This document shows positions 32,920-41,516 of a stretch of DNA of 44,245 nucleotides, one piece after another. Source of the stretch: Muribaculum sp. (GTDB lineage: Bacteria > Bacillota > Clostridia > Lachnospirales > Lachnospiraceae). The translations under genes were made by a program, and so were the position numbers. A model generated the notes under the pieces. The model saw nothing but the letters and a program-made list of their open reading frames with translations, was not told the origin of the DNA and searched no databases. Numbering within the stretch: the stretch's first letter is position 1; each line of letters begins with the position of its first letter. The stretch spans positions 1 through 44,245 of the forward strand of contig JAMPGV010000018.1 in the NCBI GenBank assembly GCA_023663735.1, given 5' to 3'.

Positions 32920-33489
32920 ATGACCGAACAAGATCGATTCACAGACCGCACCAAACAATATTTGTGCGAATTTTATTCCATTCTCGATCATATGGTCAGC
33001 CGAATGGAACAAGCCCGCCTCACGGACAGTCTCTCACTCAACTTCATCATCCAGATGATTCCCCATCATCAGGCCGCCATCGAGATGTCCCGGAATATCC
33101 TGCAATACACCGACTGCGTCCCGCTGCAGCGCATCGCATCCCATATCATCGAAGAGCAGACCAGAAGCATCCGCGACATGACGGCTGCGGAATGCGCCTG
33201 CGGCGCGCTCTGCAATTCCAAAGAGGATCTTTTTCTGTACCAAAGACATTTCTGCCGGATTGTCCGTACCATGTTCTCGGGCATGGACACTGCCCGCTCC
33301 ACCAACAACCTTGACAACAGTTTCATGCGTGAAATGATCCCGCACCACCGCGGCGCCATTGCCATGTCGGAAAATGCGCTGCGCTTCTGCATCTGCCCCG
33401 AACTGCATCCCATTCTGGAGGCGATCATCCGCTCTCAGACAAGAGGGATTCAGGAAATGGAAACGCTTCTGGCTCAAGATCCCTCCTGA
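32920..33489 (+). CDS. tandem DUF305-domain protein
   Basis: This 189-residue protein holds two DUF305-like repeats. Each has the metal-ligand motif MIPHHQAAIEMS or MIPHHRGAIAMS, about 90 residues apart, and each repeat is a four-helix ferritin-like half. DUF305 proteins are often found with copper-resistance genes, and single-domain or double-domain forms occur. There is no signal peptide, whereas many family members are exported. Cys-rich segment AAECACGALCNS lies between the repeats. It follows the spore-protein terminator and is convergent with the nucleoside-kinase-like gene. Function is not established; metal binding is likely. Confidence 0.85.
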   Translation: MTEQDRFTDRTKQYLCEFYSILDHMVSRMEQARLTDSLSLNFIIQMIPHHQAAIEMSRNILQYTDCVPLQRIASHIIEEQTRSIRDMTAAECACGALCNSKEDLFLYQRHFCRIVRTMFSGMDTARSTNNLDNSFMREMIPHHRGAIAMSENALRFCICPELHPILEAIIRSQTRGIQEMETLLAQDPS

Positions 33490-33497
33490 GAACCGCG

Positions 33498-34022
33498 TCA
33501 GTCCCCGCGCAGCTGCAGCTCACACTTTTGCTCCACGCCGCAGGCCGCAAAATAGGTTTCTTCCAGAGGAATCCATTTTTCGGAGAAACTCTTTACCGCC
33601 TCCGCGCCTCCCCTCTCTCGGATACGGCGCATCTGCTCCTCCCGCTCCACCGTGAGGAACACATGCAGATCATAATATTCCCACAGGGCGGGATGACAGC
33701 TGTAGGAGCCTTCCACAATGCAGACAGGTTTGGTTCGAATCCGGACGGGATCCGAGAGCGTCTGCGTTTTGCAGTTGTAGACGCGGTAGAGCATCTCTGC
33801 GGCTCCGTCCTTTAAAGGTATCAAAATCTCGCTTCGGAAGCGTTCATAATCCACGTTCCCACCGGGCGTACTCAAGCGCTCCGGCGTGCGCTGGCCGGGC
33901 TGCAGGAAAAAATCGTCCATGTGGAAAACCGCACAGTCCAGTTGTTTTTCAAGATGTGCCGCGAGCGTTGTCTTGCCCGCGGCACATCTGCCGTCTATAG
34001 CGATGAGAAACGGAGTTCCCAC
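33498..34022 (-). CDS. P-loop uridine kinase-like protein
   Basis: This 174-residue P-loop kinase has Walker A GRCAAGKT near residue 11. The HMDDFFLQPGQRTPERL segment is typical of uridine kinase/phosphoribulokinase relatives. A later LTVEREEQMRRIRERGG lid-like helix follows. It could phosphorylate a nucleoside or another small substrate; substrate is not readable. It starts with GTG one base after the formate dehydrogenase stop, without a strong ribosome site, so it is probably translated by coupling. Its presence in the formate dehydrogenase unit is odd and may be only positional. Confidence 0.85.
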   Translation of the reverse strand: MGTPFLIAIDGRCAAGKTTLAAHLEKQLDCAVFHMDDFFLQPGQRTPERLSTPGGNVDYERFRSEILIPLKDGAAEMLYRVYNCKTQTLSDPVRIRTKPVCIVEGSYSCHPALWEYYDLHVFLTVEREEQMRRIRERGGAEAVKSFSEKWIPLEETYFAACGVEQKCELQLRGD

Positions 34023-34023
34023 T

Positions 34024-36729
34024 CTAGTTTGGAACCTGCTCCAACTTCTCTACCTTGATAGCGCACACTTTGTACTCCGGAATCCTTGCGTACTTATCCA
34101 AAGCCGCGTTGGTCAGCACATTGGCGTTGCCGTCAGGGAAATGGAAGGGCATCCAAGTCTCTTTCGGGGAAACTTTCTCGCCCACTCTGGCCGTGGAGAC
34201 AATGCTGCCGCGTCTGGAGGACACTCTTACCTGCTCACCGTTGGCAATCCCCAGTCTCGCCGCGTCTTCCGTGTTCATCTCGATAAAGGAATGTCCCTCT
34301 CTCTCCATCAGTCCGGGGGTCTTGCCCGTCATGGCTCTGGTGTTATAGTGATAGAGGATGCGCCCCGTCATCAGAATGAACGGGTATTCCTCATCGGGAA
34401 GCTCTGCGCTGGGTACATACTCGGCGGGGTAAAACCAGCCGAGGCCTCTGGAGAATTTCCCCACATGGAGGATGGGCGTGCCGGGATGGTTCTTGTCCGG
34501 GCAGGGCCACTGGATGGACTCTCCCCGATCCAGTCTCCTGTGGCTGATGCCGCCGAAAATAGGCGTCACGGAGGCGATCTCATCCATGATCTCCTCGGAG
34601 GTCAGATGGGGCTGCTGATAGCCCATACGGTTCATCAAGTCGATAAAGATATCGGTGTCCAGCCGCATCTCGCCCTCGAGCTGTACGGCCTTGCGCACCC
34701 GCTGCACTCTTCTCTCGGTGTTGCTGAAGGTTCCCTCCTTCTCCGCATAGCTGGTGCCGGGCAGGATCACGTCTGCATACTGCGCCGTCTCCGTCATGAA
34801 CAGATCCGAAAGCACGAAGAAATCCAGACTCTCCAACGCTTTCCGAATATGATTCTGATCCGCGTCCGTCACCACGGGATCCTCTCCAAAGATAAAGAGT
34901 CCGCGGATTTCCTTGCGGATGGCCGCCCCGAAGACGTCCGTTGCGTGCATACCGGGCTTGTTGGAAAGCTTCACGCCCCACGCCCGCTCGAACTTGGCCA
35001 CCACCTCGGGATTGGTCACCTTCTGATAGCCCGGGAAATCTCCCGGCAGCGCGCCCATGTCGCAGGCGCCCTGCACGTTATTCTGTCCCCGCAGAGGATT
35101 CACGCCGCAGCCGGACTTGCCCAGTTTCCCCACCAGCATCGCCATATTGGACATGGACATGACGCCCTCCGTGCCGGTGGAATGCTCCGTCACGCCCAAA
35201 CAGTAGATAATGGGCGCTTTCCCCGCCTTGGCGTACATCAACGCCGCCTCCCGGAGATGATCGGGATCGATATGGCAGATCTCTGCCACCTTCTCGGGCG
35301 TATAGTCTTTTACAATCTCTTTCAGCTCCTCAAAGCCTTCCGTTCTGTTCCGAATAAACTCTTCGTCCGCCAGCCCCTCGTTGATGATGACATGCATCAT
35401 GCCGTTTGCAAAGGCCACGTTGGTGCCGGGTTTGATTTTCAAATGAATGTCCGCCCGCTTGGAGAGGCCGATGTCTCTGGGATCCACCACGATCAGACGG
35501 GTACCGCGGTCCACCGCCTGACGGATCTGCATTCCGATGACCGGATGCGCCTCCTCGGGATTGGAACCCACCAGCATGATGACGTCCACATCATTGGTGA
35601 TATCTCCGATAGGGTTGGTCATAGCGCCGGAACCCAGCGTCATGGCAAGTCCCGCCACCGTGGCGGAATGGCAGACGCGGGCGCAGTTGTCCACATTGTT
35701 GGTGCCGAACGCGCAGCGCACCATCTTCTGCAGCATATAGCAGTCCTCGTTGGGCGAACGGGAACAGGCGAAACCTGCGAGGGAATCGGAGCCGTACTGC
35801 CTCTTGATCTCGTTGAATTTGGAAGCGATCAGATCCAGCGCCTCGTCCCATGTAGCCCGCTCAAACTCTCCGGTCTCATGATTTTTGATGAGCGGATATT
35901 TTAACCGCTCCGGGGAATGCACGAAATTGAAAGATCCGAATCTTCCTTTCACGCAGAGCAGATTCTTGTTGGAAGGTCCGTTGGCCGGTTCCACATCCAC
36001 GATCTCGTTGTCTTTGACCACCAGATAATACTGGCATCCGGTGGCGCAGTGAGGGCAGGTGGTAAGCACTTTCTCCACTTTGCCCACCTGATATTTCTTC
36101 CGGTTCTTGGCCACCAGCGCACCCGTGGGACACACTCTGGCGCAGTTGCCGCAGGACTCGCAGTCCGTCTCTTTCCAATCCGGCCCAAACGGCGCGTCGA
36201 TCAGCGTCCTCGTGCCGATCTTCCCGTTGTGGAGTACGCCGTTTCCCGCCACCTTGTTACAGGTACTCACGCATCGCTGGCAGTTGATGCACAGCTCCGG
36301 ATAATAAGTGAGGAACGGATTCTCTTTCTTCGCCTCGTACTTGGCGGCGCTGCCCTCATAGCAGGACTTGGTAATCCCGTATTCGTTGGCCAGATCCTGC
36401 AGTCTGCAGTCGCCGGATTTCCCGCAGGAAAAACACCGCACGTCATGGTTGGCCAGCAGCATGTTCAGCACCTGCTTGCGGCTGTTGACCACGCGCTCGG
36501 AGTTGGTATGGATCACCATCCCCTCCGACACTTTATTGTTGCAGGAAGTGGTGAGGCTGTCCTTTCCCTCCACTTCCACCACGCACATTTTGCAGGCTCC
36601 CACCTCGTTTACGTCCTTCAGATAACACAGCGTGGGAATCTTGATATCGGCTTCCTGAGCGGCTTCCAGTATCGATAAGCTCTCGTCTACAGAAATTTCC
36701 TTTCCATCAATCGTCAATTTCACCATCAT
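34024..36729 (-). CDS. fdhA: formate dehydrogenase catalytic subunit (Mo/W, Cys-type)
   Basis: The enzyme interconverts formate and CO2 with a bis-molybdopterin cofactor. The 901-residue protein starts at ATG 36729, which overlaps the upstream stop by four bases and follows GGAAGGAGG. Iron-sulfur sites in order are [2Fe-2S] Cys35, 46, 49, 63; a His/Cys box at 95-108; two ferredoxin clusters (147-157, 190-200); and the catalytic-domain cluster (225, 228, 232, 259). The active-site residue is Cys353 in ARVCHSATVAGL, with His354; selenocysteine is not used. The architecture is NAD(P)-linked or hydrogenase-linked FdhA. Its partner is the upstream NuoF/GltD-like gene. The C-terminus has the molydopterin-dinucleotide domain. 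Confidence 0.94.
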   Translation of the reverse strand: MMVKLTIDGKEISVDESLSILEAAQEADIKIPTLCYLKDVNEVGACKMCVVEVEGKDSLTTSCNNKVSEGMVIHTNSERVVNSRKQVLNMLLANHDVRCFSCGKSGDCRLQDLANEYGITKSCYEGSAAKYEAKKENPFLTYYPELCINCQRCVSTCNKVAGNGVLHNGKIGTRTLIDAPFGPDWKETDCESCGNCARVCPTGALVAKNRKKYQVGKVEKVLTTCPHCATGCQYYLVVKDNEIVDVEPANGPSNKNLLCVKGRFGSFNFVHSPERLKYPLIKNHETGEFERATWDEALDLIASKFNEIKRQYGSDSLAGFACSRSPNEDCYMLQKMVRCAFGTNNVDNCARVCHSATVAGLAMTLGSGAMTNPIGDITNDVDVIMLVGSNPEEAHPVIGMQIRQAVDRGTRLIVVDPRDIGLSKRADIHLKIKPGTNVAFANGMMHVIINEGLADEEFIRNRTEGFEELKEIVKDYTPEKVAEICHIDPDHLREAALMYAKAGKAPIIYCLGVTEHSTGTEGVMSMSNMAMLVGKLGKSGCGVNPLRGQNNVQGACDMGALPGDFPGYQKVTNPEVVAKFERAWGVKLSNKPGMHATDVFGAAIRKEIRGLFIFGEDPVVTDADQNHIRKALESLDFFVLSDLFMTETAQYADVILPGTSYAEKEGTFSNTERRVQRVRKAVQLEGEMRLDTDIFIDLMNRMGYQQPHLTSEEIMDEIASVTPIFGGISHRRLDRGESIQWPCPDKNHPGTPILHVGKFSRGLGWFYPAEYVPSAELPDEEYPFILMTGRILYHYNTRAMTGKTPGLMEREGHSFIEMNTEDAARLGIANGEQVRVSSRRGSIVSTARVGEKVSPKETWMPFHFPDGNANVLTNAALDKYARIPEYKVCAIKVEKLEQVPN

Positions 36730-38558
36730 ACTCTGCCTCCTTCCACTACGCCGCATCCGAAGTGATCGCACCGCAGGCACTTATTGCACTCCTGCATCGC
36801 CTCGTCATAGGACATGCCGTTCTCGATCGGCTCAAAATTATGTTTCCTCTCCCGGGCGGAGCGGTCGGTCAGATGTACTCTGCCGTAATGGGTCCTGTCG
36901 TTCTCCTTCGGCTCCGGCACCTTGATGTCGTCCAGATACTTGTGATGGTATCCCAGATATTCGTCAATGTTCAGCGCCGCGATCTTGCCCGCTCCAATGG
37001 CCTTGATCACCGTCGCCGGGCCGAACACGCAGTCGCCGCCGGCAAAGACTTTGTCATATCCTTTCACCCTTGTGGTAGGTTCCGTCTCGAAGGTCTTTCT
37101 CCGGGGATTGACGCTGTACTTCTCGAACGGGGCGGAGACGATATCCTGCCCGATGGCCAGAAGCACCACCTCGCAGGGAACCTCGATCTCCTCCTTGTTC
37201 GCCTCCGTCACGGAGGGTTTCCCTTGCTTGTAGACGCTGATAATCTGGGGCTGCGCCACAAATCCGCACACATTTCCGTCCGCGTCCGCATGGATTCTCC
37301 GGGGCGCGTTCAAAGTCAGCAGTTCCACGCCCTCCTCGATGGCTCCCTGAATCTCCGTGGGAAGCGCGGTCATGTCGATCTGCCTTCTGCGGTAGATCAC
37401 CGTCACTTCCTTGGCATTACAGCGGATGGCGGAACGAGCGCAGTCCATGGCAACGTTGCCGCCGCCTACCACCACCACGCGTTTGCCCGTGTAGTCCGGG
37501 ATATTGCCGCGTCCGATTTCGCCCAGCATGTCAACGGCGGAGTAAACGCCGTTGCTGTTTACGCCCTCCACACTGACGGACTTGCCCACCTGAGCGCCGA
37601 TGGCTATGTAGACTGCATGGTATTCTTCCAAAAGCTGTTCCATCGAGATATCCTTTCCGATGGACACATTGTATTTCACCTCAATATTGCCCGTGGAGAG
37701 AATGGCGTTGATATCCTCGTCCAACCGGTCTTTGGGCAGCCGGTAATTGGGAATCCCGTAGCGGAGCATACCGCCCAGATGATCCCGCTCCTCATACACC
37801 ACCACCTTATGCCCCATCAGAGACAGATAATAGGCCGTTGTGAGTCCGGAGGGACCGCCTCCCACAATGGCCACCTTTTTGCCCGTGGATACATTGCAGT
37901 CCGGCACCTTCACCTGATCCGCCGCAATCTGATCCACCGCGAATTTTTTCAATCCCCTGATATTCACAGGGCTGTCTAACAGATCCCTGCGGCACTTCTC
38001 CTCACAGGGATGCTCACAGATAAACGCACAGGCCGTGGGGAAGGGATTGTCATGGCGGATCAAATTGATGGCGTCCGCATACCGATGTTCCCCGATCAGG
38101 GCGATATAGCCGGGAATATCCACATTGGCGGGACAGTGGGAAATACAAGGCACCTTCTGCCCGATTTCCTCCTGACACTTGTGGTGGTTGATATGGCTCA
38201 TATACTCGTCGTGGAACAGATCCACGCTCTGCAGTACAATGTTGGCCGCCTCATATCCGATGGCGCAGTCCGCCGTATCCTGAATCATTTTGGCCAGCTC
38301 CACCATGTTGTCGAAGGTCTCCATGTCCGCCTTGCCGTCCAGAATCCTGCGCATCATGTTTTCCACCTGCTCCAGCCCGTCGCGGCAGGGAACGCACTTG
38401 CCGCAGGTCTGGCTTCTGGCGCTCTGTAAGAAGGACAACTGTACTGCGATGGGACACACTCCCGGAGGGTTCGCCTTCACGCGTTTGACGAACTTATCCA
38501 GAAATTTCATCGTTTTTTCATTCATTTCATTCTTGTGTATAATGTTTTGTGAGTACAT
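36726..38558 (-). CDS. NuoF-type Fe-S domain fused to GltD-like NAD(P)H oxidoreductase
   Basis: This 610-residue flavoprotein is the probable electron partner of FdhA. Residues 1-125 carry the C-terminal NuoF iron-sulfur module with Cys52, Cys55, Cys58 and Cys98, but the FMN/NADH-binding half of NuoF is absent. A GltD/NfnB-like portion follows, with a ferredoxin-like Cys segment (CISHCPANVDIPGYI, CEHPCEEKC), FAD motif GGGPSG and NAD(P) motif GGGNVA. A further Cys motif CNKCLRCDHFGC ends the protein. It likely passes electrons between NAD(P)H and formate dehydrogenase. GGGAGG precedes ATG 38558; its stop overlaps fdhA. Confidence 0.85.
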   Translation of the reverse strand: MYSQNIIHKNEMNEKTMKFLDKFVKRVKANPPGVCPIAVQLSFLQSARSQTCGKCVPCRDGLEQVENMMRRILDGKADMETFDNMVELAKMIQDTADCAIGYEAANIVLQSVDLFHDEYMSHINHHKCQEEIGQKVPCISHCPANVDIPGYIALIGEHRYADAINLIRHDNPFPTACAFICEHPCEEKCRRDLLDSPVNIRGLKKFAVDQIAADQVKVPDCNVSTGKKVAIVGGGPSGLTTAYYLSLMGHKVVVYEERDHLGGMLRYGIPNYRLPKDRLDEDINAILSTGNIEVKYNVSIGKDISMEQLLEEYHAVYIAIGAQVGKSVSVEGVNSNGVYSAVDMLGEIGRGNIPDYTGKRVVVVGGGNVAMDCARSAIRCNAKEVTVIYRRRQIDMTALPTEIQGAIEEGVELLTLNAPRRIHADADGNVCGFVAQPQIISVYKQGKPSVTEANKEEIEVPCEVVLLAIGQDIVSAPFEKYSVNPRRKTFETEPTTRVKGYDKVFAGGDCVFGPATVIKAIGAGKIAALNIDEYLGYHHKYLDDIKVPEPKENDRTHYGRVHLTDRSARERKHNFEPIENGMSYDEAMQECNKCLRCDHFGCGVVEGGRV

Positions 38559-38632
38559 GAAAACCTCCCTTGTATAAGATAGGATAAGTTAGATAGAAAA
38601 AATTAGATAAATAAAAAACCTTCTCACAAATC

Positions 38633-38661
38633 ATTATACTATAAGGCTTCCAATTATACAA
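38633..38661 (-). promoter_or_regulatory. promoter of formate dehydrogenase genes
   Basis: Minus-strand TATAAT (38633-38638) with TTGTAT (38656-38661) after a 17-base spacer. It lies in an AT-rich gap after fdhD, so the enzyme genes can be transcribed apart from the cofactor genes. Confidence 0.6.
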
Positions 38662-38684
38662 TTAGATTTTTGCAGCGAACCGTC

Positions 38685-39530
38685 TCATTCTGCCGTCCGG
38701 TCCTCCCCGCCGCCCGCATAGACCTCAAAACTGTCCGGCCACGCCCTGCAGATCAGCGTCAGCCCGTACTCCTCCGCCATCTCCACCGCCTCTTTCGTCG
38801 GCACGGCTTTGGAGATCAGCACCGGAATGCCCGCCGCCACAGCCTTCCGCACCATATCCGTGGGGACGCGCCCCGTGGTGAACAGCATACACTTCCCGGG
38901 GGCAAGCCCCGCTCTGGCTCCGTAGCCTACCGCCTTGTCCAGCGCGTTATGCCTGCCGATATCCTCCGTCCGGCAGACCACCTTTCCCTCCACGCCCAGC
39001 AGGCACCCGTGAATGCCGCCGGTGCGCTTATGCAGCTGAAAATCCTCCGCGAACGCGTCCGCCATCGCAAAAATCCACTCCGGCTTCCATGCAGCTCTTC
39101 TCTCAATCCGGGAAAGCGCTCCGCCCCCCTGCGCCGCACGCTTGCCCCAAAATACCCGGTTATCGGTACAGCAGGTCGGCTCCTCCGCAAGCCCGGCTTC
39201 AAACGCCACATCTTTATTCAGAAACACCTTTGCGCGGCTGCCGCTCTCACAGATCCAGATCCGCTCAATCTCAGACAGATCCGAGACGATCCCCTCCGTG
39301 ATCAGCCGTCCCGCCACCAGATCCTCCAGATCCCCGGGGGTACAGACCAACCGCGCGATCCTCCGCTCATTGACCACCAGCTCCAGCCGATGCTCCCGCG
39401 GGATCTCCTGCAGAAGTTCCTGTTCCACAGGTTCCCGCTCCGTCTGCCTCCTGCGCACCAGCACAGCCGCAAGCCTTGCGGACGCCTCTTGATTCTCCGC
39501 GGAATTCCCCCTATTTTTCACCAAATCCAT
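38685..39530 (-). CDS. fdhD: formate dehydrogenase sulfurtransferase FdhD
   Basis: FdhD passes sulfur from a cysteine desulfurase to the molybdenum cofactor of formate dehydrogenase, required for activity. The 281-residue protein has GCLLGVEGKVVCRTEDIGRH with the family GRHNALDKAVG block and the LFTTGRVPTDMVRKA block. The usual CxxC is replaced by adjacent cysteines in TCCTDNR, which may still serve as sulfur acceptors. ATG 39530 is preceded by GGGAGG; the longer frame (39608) begins inside the previous gene. It sits between the cofactor genes and the dehydrogenase genes. Confidence 0.92.
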   Translation of the reverse strand: MDLVKNRGNSAENQEASARLAAVLVRRRQTEREPVEQELLQEIPREHRLELVVNERRIARLVCTPGDLEDLVAGRLITEGIVSDLSEIERIWICESGSRAKVFLNKDVAFEAGLAEEPTCCTDNRVFWGKRAAQGGGALSRIERRAAWKPEWIFAMADAFAEDFQLHKRTGGIHGCLLGVEGKVVCRTEDIGRHNALDKAVGYGARAGLAPGKCMLFTTGRVPTDMVRKAVAAGIPVLISKAVPTKEAVEMAEEYGLTLICRAWPDSFEVYAGGGEDRTAE

Positions 39531-39585
39531 GCAAACCTCCCAAGCAATTCTCCAACTGTGCGCCTTCCATCCGCACGCCGCACCG

Positions 39586-40512
39586 CTATCTCGCGCATTC
39601 TCCCGCATCTCCCCGCAGGATCTCCAACCCGTGTTCCAGCGTGGGCAGCAGATACTCCAGACATTCTTCCACGGCCTTGGGACTGCCGGGCAGATTCACG
39701 ATCAGCGTCCGCCCCCGGATCACGCTCGCCCCCCTGCTCAACATGGCCCGCGGCGTAATCCGCAGACTGTAAGCCCGGATGGCCTCGGCGATGCCGGGCG
39801 CCTGTCTGTGTGCCGCCCGCAGAGTCGCTTCCGGCGTGTTGTCTCTGGGGGAAAATCCCGTGCCGCCCGTGGTGAACACCACATCCACGCACTCCTCGTC
39901 CGCAAGCCGGATCAGCTCCCCATACAGCGCCTCCTCGTCATCCGCCAGAATCTTCTGGCTGCGCACATGATAGCCCATGGGTTCGATCCTCTCCCGGATG
40001 GCAGGTCCCGCGGCGTCCTCCCGCTCTCCCCTGCTTGCCTTGTCGCTGGCGGTCACAATCCCCGCCGTAAACCGATACGGTTTGTCCCCGATGCGAAGCT
40101 CGTCCCCTACACGGATGACGCCTCCTTGCAGGACTCTCGCGAACACCCCCTCTCTGGGCATGATGCAGTCGCCCACCTGATGAAAGATCTCGCACTCCGA
40201 ATGACACTTTTTCCCGATCTGGGTGATCTCCAGCGCCACATCGCCGCAGACAAAAATTGTCCCCACCGGATATGTCTTGAAATCAAATCCTTCCACCAAA
40301 AGATTCTCACCGAAGGCTCCGTCCGCCACCTGCGCCCCTCTGGCTCGAAACCGCTCCACCTCGTCGAAGGACAGGAGGCTTACCTGCCTGTGCCACTTTC
40401 CGGCATGGGCGTCCCCCTCCAGCCCGTAATTTTCGATCAAATGCGCCTCGCCCACATTGCGTTTGGCCGTTCCCTTCTTCTCGCTGACACATACCGCCAT
40501 CACTCTTCCCAT
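39586..40512 (-). CDS. MOSC domain fused to MogA/MoaB-type molybdopterin protein
   Basis: The 308-residue protein joins two molybdenum-cofactor modules. Residues 1-145 are a MOSC domain (LEGDAHAGKWHRQVSLLS, FGENLLVEG, GKKCHSECEIF with a conserved cysteine), associated with sulfur carriage. Residues 150-300 are a MogA/MoaB domain that adenylylates molybdopterin (FTAGIVTASDKASRGE, VVFTTGGTGFSPRDNTPEAT, LPGSPKAVEECL). These are usually separate proteins. ATG 40512 is preceded by GGAGGG at eight bases. It follows moaA with no gap to speak of, and fdhD follows after 55 bases. Activation or delivery of the cofactor to FdhA is inferred from context. Confidence 0.9.
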   Translation of the reverse strand: MGRVMAVCVSEKKGTAKRNVGEAHLIENYGLEGDAHAGKWHRQVSLLSFDEVERFRARGAQVADGAFGENLLVEGFDFKTYPVGTIFVCGDVALEITQIGKKCHSECEIFHQVGDCIMPREGVFARVLQGGVIRVGDELRIGDKPYRFTAGIVTASDKASRGEREDAAGPAIRERIEPMGYHVRSQKILADDEEALYGELIRLADEECVDVVFTTGGTGFSPRDNTPEATLRAAHRQAPGIAEAIRAYSLRITPRAMLSRGASVIRGRTLIVNLPGSPKAVEECLEYLLPTLEHGLEILRGDAGECAR

Positions 40513-40517
40513 CCAAA

Positions 40518-41516
40518 TCACCCTCCAATTTGTACCATTTTCCGGCTGTCGGGCATCTCCGCCCCGCCGTCCGCCGTCCCCGCCGCATGTTCAAAATCAT
40601 GGGACGCAGGTTTGGCTCGCACGCTGCGCTCGATGGCCTCGCGGATTGCCTCGTCCGAACTGCCGCCGCGCAGGAGAGCCTTTAAGTCCACCCCCGCAGG
40701 ATATTGCAGACAGAGTTTCAGGTATCCCTCCGCCGTAAGCCGTACCCGGTTGCAGTCCCCGCAGAACTTGTGTGACAGGGGGCTGATAAAGCCGATTTTC
40801 CCAAGAAATCCCTCAAATTCATAATACTCCGCCGGGCCGTTCCCCCGTCTGTTCCCATCTGCCGAATTGCTCTCGGCTCCGTATTCCGCGCGGAGGACGT
40901 TTAAAACTTCCCCGGTGGGAATCCCGTGAAACTGTCTGCCGCATCCCACGGGCATCAGCTCGATAAAACGCACATCCACGGGAAGCCGCCGCGCAAGTCC
41001 GGCCACTTCCGTCAGTTCTCCCGCATTCCATTCCCGGCAGGGGACACAATTGATTTTCGTCCGGATGCCCGACGCAGCTGCCCGCTCGATGGCCGACAGC
41101 ACCTTCCCACAGGCGTCCACGCCCGTAATCTCCCGGAAAATCCGGGGATCTACGGTATCCAGACTGATATTGACCGCCGTGACGCCCGCCGCCAGAAGCG
41201 CCGGAAGCTGTTCCTCCAGCAGGACGCCGTTGGTGGTGAGGGCAATCTCCTGAATCCCCTCCATCCCATGCACATCCTCTATCAGCTTCACCAGATTCCT
41301 GCGCACCAGCGGCTCTCCTCCGGTGAACCGCACGCTGCACACGCCCAGCCCCGCCATGATTCCGGCCACCCGGGCGATCTCCTCCAGCGACAGAAGCTCC
41401 CCGTGGGGAATCAGCTCCACGCCTCCGGGCGGCATACAGTACCTACATCTTAAATTGCATTTGTCCGTCACCGAAATCCGCAGATAGTCGATGACTCTTC
41501 CCAAATCGTCCCGCAT
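40518..41516 (-). CDS. moaA: GTP 3',8-cyclase MoaA
   Basis: MoaA is a radical-SAM enzyme that starts molybdopterin synthesis from GTP. The 332-residue protein has the radical-SAM cluster motif Cys20-x3-Cys24-x2-Cys27 in CNLRCRYCMPPGG. A C-terminal [4Fe-4S] motif lies in FCGDCNRVRLTAEGYLKLC. The protein ends in Gly-Gly as catalysis requires. It starts two bases from the modC stop, so it is in the modABC operon. Its natural partner MoaC is not in the window. Other features are normal for the family. Confidence 0.96.
   Translation of the reverse strand: MRDDLGRVIDYLRISVTDKCNLRCRYCMPPGGVELIPHGELLSLEEIARVAGIMAGLGVCSVRFTGGEPLVRRNLVKLIEDVHGMEGIQEIALTTNGVLLEEQLPALLAAGVTAVNISLDTVDPRIFREITGVDACGKVLSAIERAAASGIRTKINCVPCREWNAGELTEVAGLARRLPVDVRFIELMPVGCGRQFHGIPTGEVLNVLRAEYGAESNSADGNRRGNGPAEYYEFEGFLGKIGFISPLSHKFCGDCNRVRLTAEGYLKLCLQYPAGVDLKALLRGGSSDEAIREAIERSVRAKPASHDFEHAAGTADGGAEMPDSRKMVQIGG

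Noticed and set aside
35660-35690. possible selenocysteine (in-frame TGA) in formate dehydrogenase
   Set aside because: The active-site codon is Cys353; no TGA interrupts the frame and no SECIS-like hairpin is needed.
33886-35904. 672-codon open frame on the plus strand
   Set aside because: It is exactly antisense to fdhA, has His/Arg-rich composition typical of antisense frames in GC-rich genes, and no domain or ribosome site.
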